A DNA stretch of 49,205 nt, from NCBI GenBank assembly GCA_025054935.1, contig JANWZD010000008.1:98730-147934 (forward strand), written 5' to 3'. The stretch is from Dehalococcoidia bacterium (GTDB lineage: Bacteria; Chloroflexota; Dehalococcoidia; SpSt-223). Below are positions 42,479 to 49,205 of this stretch, one piece after another (the first letter of the stretch is position 1; every line of letters starts with the position of its first letter). The position numbers and the translations under genes are program-made. The notes under the pieces were generated by a model. It had not been told where the DNA came from, searched no databases, and was given only the letters and a program-made list of their open reading frames with translations.

Positions 42479-45370
42479 TTAGAGGCTCTCCGGGACGAAG
42501 CCGTGCCGCATGGTGTTCTCGCTGACGACGCGCGGCTCGACAAACTGGCGCAGATAGTCTGGTCCGCCCGCTTTCTCGCCGATGCCGGAGATGCCGAGCC
42601 CCCCGAACGGCTGACGGCCGACGACCGCGCCGGTGATCTTCCGGTTCAAGTAGAGATTGCCGACGCGGAATTCGCGCGCTGCCCGCTCGAGATGACGCGG
42701 GTTGCGGGAGAAGACGCCGCCGGTGAGCGCATACGGGACGCTCATCGCCAGCCGCAGCGCAGCGTCGAAATCGGGCACGTGGAACAGCGCGAGCACCGGC
42801 CCGAAGATCTCCTCGCGCGCGAGCGGTCCCTCCTCGGGCACGTCGCCGAAGAGGACCGGCGGGACGTACCAGCCCGGCCTGGCAGGCGTCGGGGCTGCGG
42901 CGAGCAGTCGGGCGTGTGATCTCCCCCACGCGATCACCTCGGTGATCCGCGCCTGCGCCTCGGCGCTGATCACCGGAGGGACGAAGGTAAACGGGTCTTC
43001 AGGCGGTCCGACGACAAGACTTTCGACCGCCGGGACGAGCCGTTCGACCACGTCGCGGAAGGCCGAACCGACAACGATCAGCCGGCTGGCAGCGCTGCAC
43101 TTCTGCCCCGCGAAGCCGTAGGCCGAGACAAGCGTTCCAGCGATCGCGAGGTCGAGGTCGGCATCCTCGTCAACGATGAGGGCGTTCTTGCCGCCCATCT
43201 CAGCGATCACCTTCTTGAACCCGCGTGCCTGCGGGCGCGCTGCAGCCGCGATGATCGCCTGCCCGACGGCACTGCTGCCGGTGAAAGCAATGAGAGCAAC
43301 CTCGGGATGCTCGACAAGCGCCCGCCCCACGGTCTCCCCAACGCCGGGCAGGCAGTGCACCACTTCTGCCGGGACCCCTGCCTCATGGAGCAGGGCGACG
43401 AACCGCAGCGCAATCAGCGGCGACTGCTCGGCCGGCTTGACGAGAGCGCAATTGCCGGTGACGAGCGCGGCCGACGTCATCCCGGTGACGATCGCGAGCG
43501 GAAAGTTCCACGGCGCAATCACCGCCGCGACGCCGCGCGGTTCGGCGAGATAGAGGTTGCGCTCGCCGAGCACGCTGCCGAGTGTCTGCGGGGCGAGGAC
43601 GCGCTCGGCGTCGTCGGCGTAGTAGCGGAGATAATCGATCGCCTCGGTGACATCGCCGTCTGCTTCAGCCCACGGTTTGCCGGATTCCACGACCATCAGC
43701 GCCGCAAGGTCGAAGCGGCGAGCCTCCATCAGTTCGGCTGCCCGCCGCAGCAGCGCTGCCCGCGCTGTGACGGGGCGGTCGCGCCAGCTCGGGAACGCCG
43801 CCGTTGCGACGGCGACGGCCGTCTCGACATCGGCTGGCGTCGCCTGAGCGACCTCCCCGACAACCCGCGCGGGGTCGCTCGGGGAGCGGATCTGCTCGAA
43901 CACGCGGCCGGCGACCTCGCGTCCGCCGATGCACAGCGGATGGCGCTCCGCACGGAGCCGGGCAAGCGCGTCCCGCATCTGCTGCCGGGTCTCCGGCGCG
44001 AAGAAGCGCGCTGCCGGCGCGTTGACAAAGCTGATCGTCGGCCGCGCCGGCGAGGTGACGGCGCGAGACGAAGGCGCGCGGAGCGCCGCGCCAGCGTTGA
44101 ACCATGCTTGGTTCGAGGTGTTCTCGAGGAGGCGGCGGACGAGATAGGCCATGCCCGGGATGATCGCCCCAACCGGCACATAGACCCGTGTCCGGTAGCC
44201 GTCCTTGGCCAGTGTCTCGCGGATCCCCTCCGCCATGCCGTAAAGCACTTGAAACTCGAGGTCGTGCTTGGCGAGGCCGCGCCGCTGCGCCTTCACCGCA
44301 GCTTGGGCGATCGAGCGCGGGTTGTGCGTGCCGAAGGCGGGGCGGAGCGCCGGCCACGCGTCGAGCAGGGCATCGGTGCAGCGCTCGAAGGACTCATCGG
44401 TCTCCTCTTTGCGCTCATAGACAGGAACTGGCCAGCCATACTGGCTAGCGACGGCGCGCTCTTCGTCCCAGTAAGCGCCCTTAACGAGGCGGACCGTAAT
44501 CGGCGTGCCCCGCCGCTCGGCGAGCGCCCGCAGCCAGGCAATGTCCTCGAGGGCGTCGCGAAGATACGCTTGGACGACGATGCCAAAATGCGGGTAGCGC
44601 GCGAACTCGGCCTCGGAGACTTGGCGGGCGAAGGTGAGATGGGTCAGGTTCTTGAAGCGGTACTGCTCCATGTCGACATTGACGAAGACGCCGTGCTGCA
44701 TAGCCCGCTGCAGCACCGGGCGGAGCCGGCGGAGGATCACCTCGCCGACCGCTTCTGGGGCCGCCGGCTCGAGGTGCGGCGCGAAGGCGGAGTACTTGAG
44801 CGAGATGTTGAGGGCGGCGGCGTCCTCCCAGACCGGCCCGTGCGGCGTCAGCCGCTCGGCCTCGCGGGTCAGCAGGTCGAGCAGGTCAAGATAGCGGCGC
44901 TGGTAGGCATCGGCTTCAGCGTCGGACAGGCACGCCTCGCCGAGCAGGTCGATCGTGTGGCCGATGCCGTCGCGCGCCAAGCGCTCGAGGCGAGACCGAG
45001 CAGCGCGCGGCGACTCGCCGACGATGAAGCGGCGCGCCATCTCAATGACGCCGAGCCGGACGAGCTGCGTCAGGATCGGGCGGAAGGTCGCGTGGCTAGC
45101 CCACTCCGCCACCTGACCGACAAGCGGCGCCTCCAGTCTGTCGAAATACTGCTGGACGTGGTCGGCAACTGCTGCCGGTGTCCGCAAGGCGGGGAGCACG
45201 TCCACAAAGCGGAGCAGCTGCGTGCGGAACACGGGGTCAGCGGTTGCCCGTTCGAGCACCTGCTGCTGGAACCAGCGCGGTGAGAGCAGAACTCCATTCG
45301 CGGCTTGGCCGGCTGCTGCCAGCCGCTCAGCAAGCGCGTTCACCTGGCGGTCGAGTGCCGGATCGATCAT
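42479..45370 (-). CDS. putA: Bifunctional proline dehydrogenase / delta-1-pyrroline-5-carboxylate dehydrogenase
   Basis: A 963-aa fused enzyme that oxidises proline to glutamate in two steps, FAD-linked then NAD-linked. The proline dehydrogenase barrel (about residues 60-420) shows ITVRLVKGAYWDEER, FGTHNPRSIAQA and YRTRVYVPVGAIIPGMAYL then VRRLLENTSNQAWF. The aldehyde dehydrogenase part (about 450-940) shows VAAVIAPWNFPLAIVTGMTS, AEMGGKNALIV with the general-base Glu, and GFAGQKCSAASRLIVV with the catalytic Cys. There is no N-terminal ribbon-helix-helix DNA-binding domain and no C-terminal extension, so it is not an autorepressor. I chose the ATG at 45370, as earlier frames lack homology. Confidence 0.93.
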   Translation of the reverse strand: MIDPALDRQVNALAERLAAAGQAANGVLLSPRWFQQQVLERATADPVFRTQLLRFVDVLPALRTPAAVADHVQQYFDRLEAPLVGQVAEWASHATFRPILTQLVRLGVIEMARRFIVGESPRAARSRLERLARDGIGHTIDLLGEACLSDAEADAYQRRYLDLLDLLTREAERLTPHGPVWEDAAALNISLKYSAFAPHLEPAAPEAVGEVILRRLRPVLQRAMQHGVFVNVDMEQYRFKNLTHLTFARQVSEAEFARYPHFGIVVQAYLRDALEDIAWLRALAERRGTPITVRLVKGAYWDEERAVASQYGWPVPVYERKEETDESFERCTDALLDAWPALRPAFGTHNPRSIAQAAVKAQRRGLAKHDLEFQVLYGMAEGIRETLAKDGYRTRVYVPVGAIIPGMAYLVRRLLENTSNQAWFNAGAALRAPSSRAVTSPARPTISFVNAPAARFFAPETRQQMRDALARLRAERHPLCIGGREVAGRVFEQIRSPSDPARVVGEVAQATPADVETAVAVATAAFPSWRDRPVTARAALLRRAAELMEARRFDLAALMVVESGKPWAEADGDVTEAIDYLRYYADDAERVLAPQTLGSVLGERNLYLAEPRGVAAVIAPWNFPLAIVTGMTSAALVTGNCALVKPAEQSPLIALRFVALLHEAGVPAEVVHCLPGVGETVGRALVEHPEVALIAFTGSSAVGQAIIAAAARPQARGFKKVIAEMGGKNALIVDEDADLDLAIAGTLVSAYGFAGQKCSAASRLIVVGSAFRDVVERLVPAVESLVVGPPEDPFTFVPPVISAEAQARITEVIAWGRSHARLLAAAPTPARPGWYVPPVLFGDVPEEGPLAREEIFGPVLALFHVPDFDAALRLAMSVPYALTGGVFSRNPRHLERAAREFRVGNLYLNRKITGAVVGRQPFGGLGISGIGEKAGGPDYLRQFVEPRVVSENTMRHGFVPESL

Positions 45371-45698
45371 GGCCTGAGCTCCCTGAGGCGCCGGCGACGG
45401 CGCCCGCGCAGCAATGGTACAGCGGCGGGCCGGCGGTGAGCGGGGCGCTTCCCGCTCGACCAAGCGAGGACGAAGAGGTCGCAAGGCGGTCGCGGGGAAC
45501 ACTGGCTCCCGCCGTCTGGCCGAGTGCTGCGCTGTGCGAGAGGGGCTTCCGGGACCAAGGCGCACTGCGCCTCTCCGTACAGGCGACAGAGCGGCAATCC
45601 CGCTGTTCGCTCGCCGCGCTCCCTCCGTGCGCGGACCGCTCGGCTGCCGCAGATGCTGTGCTGCGCAGGAGGGGCACAGCTCGTGAAGGGGGGTGCCG
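45371..45698. other. Gene-free stretch
   Basis: 328 bp between putA and the CoA-transferase operon. No gene, repeat or strong hairpin recognised. The putA promoter should lie here but is not distinct. Confidence 0.4.
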
Positions 45699-46361
45699 TT
45701 AGAAGGTGATCTCCGTTACATCCGGCGCGACTTGGAGCGGCGCCTCGGTGCGCGCTTGCACCTCCTCGACGGTGTGGCCGGGAGCGACCTCGCGCAGCAG
45801 CAGCCCGGCGGGCGTCACCGCGATGACGGCAAGGTCTGTGACGACGAGCGAGACGCAGCGCCGCCCGGTCAGCGGATAGGTGCAGCGGCGGACAATCTTC
45901 GGCTCACCGCGGCGCGTCGTGTGCTCCATCGCCACGATCACCTGCTTTGCGCCGGTGACGAGGTCCATGGCGCCGCCGATGCTGCCGATGCCGCGCTCGG
46001 GGCGCATCCAGTTGGCGAGGTCGCCCGCTTCGGACACCTGCAGCCCGCCGAGGACCGTCGCGTCGAGATGGCCGCCGCGGATCATCGCGAAGGCGGCCGC
46101 ACTGTCGAAGAACGACGCTCCGGGCAAGAGTGTCACAAACTGGCCGCCGGCATTGCGGATGTCGAGGTCTTCTGTCCCCGGCGCGGCGAGCGGACCGTAG
46201 TTGAGCGCTCCGTTCTCAGAGTGGAGGACGACGTTGGCGAACTCGGGGATGAAGTTTGAGACCAGTGTCGGGATGCCGATCCCGAGGTTGACGTAGCGCG
46301 CCCCGCTCTCCCGCAGCGCCCGGGCGACGCGCAGCGCGATCAGCTCGCGGTCGAGCGGCAC
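45699..46361 (-). CDS. CoA-transferase subunit B (3-oxoacid type)
   Basis: A 220-aa subunit of a family I CoA-transferase. VVLHSENGALNYGPL at about residues 44-58 contains the SENG motif with the Glu that forms the covalent CoA thioester. GARYVNLGIGIPTLVSNF is the N-terminal signature and GAMDLVTGAKQVIVAMEHTT a later one. With subunit A it moves CoA between acyl groups, such as succinyl-CoA and a 3-oxoacid; the pair is similar to AtoD/AtoA and PcaI/PcaJ, and the substrate cannot be fixed. It starts with GTG, 4 bp after the subunit A stop. Confidence 0.88.
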   Translation of the reverse strand: MPLDRELIALRVARALRESGARYVNLGIGIPTLVSNFIPEFANVVLHSENGALNYGPLAAPGTEDLDIRNAGGQFVTLLPGASFFDSAAAFAMIRGGHLDATVLGGLQVSEAGDLANWMRPERGIGSIGGAMDLVTGAKQVIVAMEHTTRRGEPKIVRRCTYPLTGRRCVSLVVTDLAVIAVTPAGLLLREVAPGHTVEEVQARTEAPLQVAPDVTEITF

Positions 46362-46365
46362 TGCC

Positions 46366-47040
46366 CTACTCCCGCGCCGCGAGGCAGAGGCGATCGACGT
46401 AGATGCCGGGCGTGCCGATCCGCTCGGGGTCGAGCGCGCCGACGGGCACGATCGCTTCGACTTGGCAGATCACGATGTCGGCCGCGGTCGCCATCACTGG
46501 GTTGAAGTTCCGCGCCGTGCCACGGTAGACGAGATTGCCCATCGTATCAGCCTGGAAAGCGCGGATGAGCGCGTAGTCAGCGCGGATCGGCCGCTCGAAC
46601 ACATACTCGCGTCCGTCGATGACGCGCACCTCCTTGCCCGCGGCGGCAACCGTTCCGACGCCGGTCGGGGTGTAAAAGCCGCCGAGGCCGGCGCCGCCGG
46701 CGCGAATCCGCTCGACGAGCGTTCCCTGGGGGACGATCTCGACCTCGATTTGGCCGGCATTGAACTGGCGCTCGAGCGCGGTGTGCGCCGTCTCGCTCGC
46801 CGGCACCGGGAAGGAAGCGATCACCTTGCGAATGAGGCCGCGCTCGGCCAAAAGGTCGGTGTTGTCGTGGACGGAGATGTTGTTGGTGATGATTGTCAGG
46901 TCGCGCGCGCCATGCCGCGCGAGGGCGCGCACCAGTTCGAACGGCTGGCCGCCGCCGGCGAACCCGCCGATCAAGATGCTTGCCCCGTTCGGGATGTCGG
47001 CGACCGCCTCGTCGGGCGTCAGCACCGGAACGACGATCAT
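46366..47040 (-). CDS. CoA-transferase subunit A (3-oxoacid type)
   Basis: A 224-aa partner of subunit B. GASILIGGFAGGGQPFELVR at about 19-38 is the CoA-binding GGF motif; RDLTIITNNISVHDN, EVEIVPQGTLVERIRAGGAG and FYTPTGVGT follow the family pattern. Its ATG overlaps the stop of the M24-like gene by ATGA. Order in the operon is M24-like, subunit A, subunit B, all on the minus strand. Confidence 0.9.
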   Translation of the reverse strand: MIVVPVLTPDEAVADIPNGASILIGGFAGGGQPFELVRALARHGARDLTIITNNISVHDNTDLLAERGLIRKVIASFPVPASETAHTALERQFNAGQIEVEIVPQGTLVERIRAGGAGLGGFYTPTGVGTVAAAGKEVRVIDGREYVFERPIRADYALIRAFQADTMGNLVYRGTARNFNPVMATAADIVICQVEAIVPVGALDPERIGTPGIYVDRLCLAARE

Positions 47041-48179
47041 TGCACGACGTAGCGCAGGCCTTGCCGGCCGAGGATGCGCGGTCCATCCTCGCCGACGAGG
47101 ACACTTGTGCCGACGATCGTGATCACGCTGTTGTCAGGCGTCATCAGATGAGGAAAGACGGTGAACGCCATGCCGGGGCGGAAGATGATCTCGGTCGGCG
47201 GTCGGTACCCGTCGAAGCCGCGGACGCAGATCATCTGCCAGCCCCCGGTGCTCTGCCCGGTCGCCAGCGGGCCGTGGCACCACAGCCCACGCGCCGGCAC
47301 GACGTCGCCGCATCGCGCCGCCTCGCTTGTCGTCCCGCCCGGCCGCAGCGCGGCGACAACACAGCGCGCCACCTCGAGCGCCGTCTCGAAGAGGGTGTGC
47401 ACCTCGGGCGGCGGCTCACCGAGCGCGATTGGAAAGCCGCGATAGGCGCGGAAAGGGCCGCGGGCGGCATTGCTCTCGAAAAAGACGTAATCCCCCCGCT
47501 GCAAGGTCCGGCTCGCTGCTGCTGGGTCGAGGATGCTTGTCGAGCGGTCCATTGCCGCTGCCCGTGCCGAGAGCGCCGACAGTCCCAGGTCGCGCTCCTT
47601 GGAGAATGCATGGGTGGCGGCGACGACCTCCGCCAGCGAGACGCCCGGCCGGACGGCGTCGACGTAGAAGTCGATTACGCGGTCGAGATCCTCGGCGGCG
47701 CGCTCCAGCAGCGCTTGCTCCTCGGGCAGCAGCAGGTTGCGGACGGCCTCGTAGGCCTCGGTGACAGTGTCGAACCGGGCGGCCGGGAGGTCGGCCTTCA
47801 GGCGTTCGTACAGCAGGTGGGGGATCCCGCGGGTGCGCAGGCTGTCGACCTCGACGAGACCGATGGCGCCCCGGTCGAGCCGGCGCGCCCGCAGTTCGCC
47901 GATCAGCTCGTCGCTGTAGTCAATGCCGCCGTTGCGCACCTCGATGATTGCCGTGCGGCGGACGAAGGGAACGAGCGCTTTCGGCTGCACCCAGAGGACT
48001 GCCTCACCCTCGGCGGGGAAGAGCGCGAGCCCATGCGTTCGGCATTCGCCAGCGACATATTCGAGATTGGCGTTCAACGGCGGCGCCAGCCCGTAGACGA
48101 CCAGCGCGTCCAGCCCGCGCTCGGCCATCATGGCACGGAGCGCGGCATGGCGGCGGGCGTAGGTCTCGCGTGACAGCAC
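47037..48179 (-). CDS. M24-fold (creatinase/aminopeptidase P-like) protein lacking metal ligands
   Basis: A 380-aa pita-bread-fold protein with a creatinase N-terminal domain (RHAALRAMMAERGLDALVVY) and a C-terminal M24 domain. M24 peptidases need Asp, Asp, His, Glu, Glu as metal ligands. Here the DxG...D region reads RGDYVFFESNAARGPFRAYR, with Glu in place of the first Asp and no Asp at the second; the EPG region reads PGMAFTVFPHLM with Phe for Glu; the last ligand region reads ITIVGTSVLVGEDG without the RIED Glu. It is thus likely to be metal-free, as in creatinase, or a non-enzyme. The GTG at 48179 follows GAGGAA by 5 bases. It is first in the CoA-transferase operon, which suggests a lyase or hydrolase step feeding an acyl group to CoA. 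Confidence 0.75.
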   Translation of the reverse strand: MLSRETYARRHAALRAMMAERGLDALVVYGLAPPLNANLEYVAGECRTHGLALFPAEGEAVLWVQPKALVPFVRRTAIIEVRNGGIDYSDELIGELRARRLDRGAIGLVEVDSLRTRGIPHLLYERLKADLPAARFDTVTEAYEAVRNLLLPEEQALLERAAEDLDRVIDFYVDAVRPGVSLAEVVAATHAFSKERDLGLSALSARAAAMDRSTSILDPAAASRTLQRGDYVFFESNAARGPFRAYRGFPIALGEPPPEVHTLFETALEVARCVVAALRPGGTTSEAARCGDVVPARGLWCHGPLATGQSTGGWQMICVRGFDGYRPPTEIIFRPGMAFTVFPHLMTPDNSVITIVGTSVLVGEDGPRILGRQGLRYVVQ

Positions 48180-48269
48180 GGCGTTCCTCGCTGCAATGCA
48201 CACTGTACCACGCTTGACGGCGGCAGCGGCGGCGGGCGAGCATGCCGCAGGATGATCTGAGGAGGAGGA

Positions 48270-48956
48270 ATGAAGCCCCGGTCCACTCGAGGCAAGATCC
48301 TCTACATTGGCGACGCTGTCGGTGAGCGCGGACGCGAGTGGTTCCACCGCACCGACTATCCAGACGGCACGACGGTCTTTCGCACCATCTCCGAGATTGA
48401 CGACAGCCAGATTGTGCGCGATGTGGTCTGGTCGGTCGATGCCAAGTTCCGTCCTCGCGAGTGCTACGAGCGGCTGGTAGTGCGCGGCGCCGTGAGCATG
48501 GGCTGGTTCAAATTCGAAAAGGACTATTGCCTCGTCGAGGGGTACTACGCTGACCTTGGCCGAGTGTCGCAGCGGCTGGACTACACTCACGAGCCGACGT
48601 TCCTCGCCTGCCATCCGCTCGTCGGCGACTGTCTCGCTGTTGCCGGGTACGACTTTGAGAAGGGCGGCCGCCAAGTGCTGCACGGGATCACGACCTCGCC
48701 AACGGTTAATGGTTCGACCGGCCCGATCGCCACGCGCAGCAGCCATCCGGTTGAGTATCGCGGCTGGGAGACGGTCGACACTCCGATTGGCCCGGTCGGC
48801 GCGCATCACTTCTGTCTCTACTACGGCCCGAATAACGAGAAGAGCGAAGAGATCTGGTGCGGCGAGGACTTCAGCTTCGTCCGCGTTCGCAACGACGAGC
48901 TAGCGACGACTTATGAGCTCGTTGAACTCGAGACATGGGAAGGCAGAGGCGCCTGA
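48270..48956 (+). CDS. Unrecognised conserved-looking protein
   Basis: A 228-aa protein with GAGGAGGAGG right before its ATG. It has no signal peptide or membrane helix. Notable parts are ILYIGDAVGERGREWFHRTD, YPDGTTVFRTISEIDDSQIV, GWFKFEKDYCLVEGYYADLG, and GPVGAHHFCLYYGPNNEKSE with a His pair; strand-rich, with many Tyr and Trp, it could be a lipocalin- or DUF3108-like beta barrel. I do not recognise the family. It is divergent from the CoA-transferase operon with 90 bp between starts, so they may share regulation. Confidence 0.6.
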   Translation: MKPRSTRGKILYIGDAVGERGREWFHRTDYPDGTTVFRTISEIDDSQIVRDVVWSVDAKFRPRECYERLVVRGAVSMGWFKFEKDYCLVEGYYADLGRVSQRLDYTHEPTFLACHPLVGDCLAVAGYDFEKGGRQVLHGITTSPTVNGSTGPIATRSSHPVEYRGWETVDTPIGPVGAHHFCLYYGPNNEKSEEIWCGEDFSFVRVRNDELATTYELVELETWEGRGA

Positions 48957-48961
48957 CCAAC

Positions 48962-49000
48962 GCGAGCAGGGGTCGGCGTCTCTGCTCTTCCCCTGCTCGC
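48962..49000 (+). terminator. 11-bp perfect stem-loop, probable terminator
   Basis: GCGAGCAGGGG (48962-48972) pairs with CCCCTGCTCGC (48990-49000), loop 17 nt, followed by TTGTGGG; it begins 5 bp after the stop codon of the 48270 gene. The U-tract is weak. Confidence 0.5.
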
Positions 49001-49148
49001 TTGTGGGTGCCATCCGGGCGCGAGGAAGGCGGGTCCTCCCCGGATGAGGCGCCTCGAACTGCGCCGGCGGTTATCGCGAGCCGGTCGATGCTGGCGCGTC
49101 CTGAGACTCAGTTCTCCCCAGAACGGAGGAGCGCCCTTGTCATGGCGC

Positions 49149-49205
49149 CGTCATTGCGAGGCCGAGGGAACCGAGGCCGTGGCAATCCCGATCGCAGCCC
49201 GCACT
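49149..49205 (+). repeat. Dispersed palindromic repeat, copy D, cut by the window edge
   Basis: CGTCATTGCGAGGCC, then an inner segment GAGGGAACCGAGG, then CCGTGGCAATCCCG, the same frame of conserved ends as copy A with a different inner hairpin. It runs past the right edge, so its full length is unknown. Confidence 0.65.

Noticed and set aside
42399-42929. Minus-strand 176-aa frame over the putA 3' end
   Set aside because: A frame shadow of putA without family match; the real gene covers the same bases with clear dehydrogenase motifs.

Overview
The window is 49.2 kb of GC-rich bacterial DNA with strong G/C bias at third codon positions, no rRNA or tRNA gene that I can see, and no CRISPR array. 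The gene content fits a Chloroflexota (Chloroflexi) bacterium. Pointers are a Thermus-like ba3 cytochrome oxidase, paired membrane glycosyltransferase-like proteins with C-terminal beta modules, a PilM/PilN/PilO set, a Thr/Pro-rich surface-protein tail, and palindromic repeats of the CATTGCGAGG / TGGCAATCC type. The phylum is an inference from gene content; no marker gene fixes it.

Layout, left to right. 1-4.5 kb: a frameshifted isochorismatase-type gene, a tandem alpha/beta-hydrolase, a solitary oligopeptide-type ABC binding lipoprotein, and a single-chain MNT nucleotidyltransferase-HEPN protein whose start codon lies in a perfect 12-bp hairpin. 4.5-9.4 kb: a membrane glycosyltransferase pseudogene, a ba3 oxidase operon (40-aa subunit IIa, subunit II, subunit I), and a truncated beta-helix surface protein. 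9.4-18.3 kb, mostly minus strand: a short-chain dehydrogenase with an altered active site, two overlapping large membrane proteins, an NAD-type isocitrate dehydrogenase, an RHH-type protein, and a rhodanese / small Cys protein / DLH-like operon. 18.4-23.6 kb, plus strand: thiL-tsaE-tsaB-SMR-like transporter with overlapping genes, an EthD-like protein, and a MetE-C-like methyltransferase. 23.7-27.1 kb, minus strand: a type IV pilus operon (PilN fusion, PilO, PilM, prepilin peptidase) with a good promoter. 27.5-31.4 kb: an M48 protease, a 2.1-kb gene-free island rich in palindromic repeats, and a second SDR.

31.5-40.8 kb, plus strand: alpha/beta hydrolase, Bcp peroxiredoxin, Tat-exported histone-deacetylase-fold protein, endonuclease V, a three-gene molybdenum hydroxylase operon (FAD, 2Fe-2S and Mo subunits) closed by a strong terminator, and a ROK sugar kinase. 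40.8-49.2 kb: a secreted intradiol-dioxygenase-like protein, a universal stress protein, a fused proline/P5C dehydrogenase, an operon of an M24-fold protein lacking metal ligands plus CoA-transferase A and B, an unrecognised gene, and a further repeat copy at the right edge.

Together the genes suggest an aerobic heterotroph that oxidises organic and amino acids (PutA, CoA-transferase, Mo hydroxylase, isocitrate dehydrogenase) into a ba3 respiratory chain. Two themes recur. Several enzyme-fold proteins lack their canonical catalytic residues: three alpha/beta-hydrolase domains with His for Ser, a DLH-like protein with Asp for Cys and Arg for His, an SDR with Thr for Lys, and the M24 protein. 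Several genes are decaying: frameshifts at 1-321 and 4514-5501, truncations at 8.2-9.0 kb and possibly 34.7-35.2 kb. The frameshifts could also be assembly errors.
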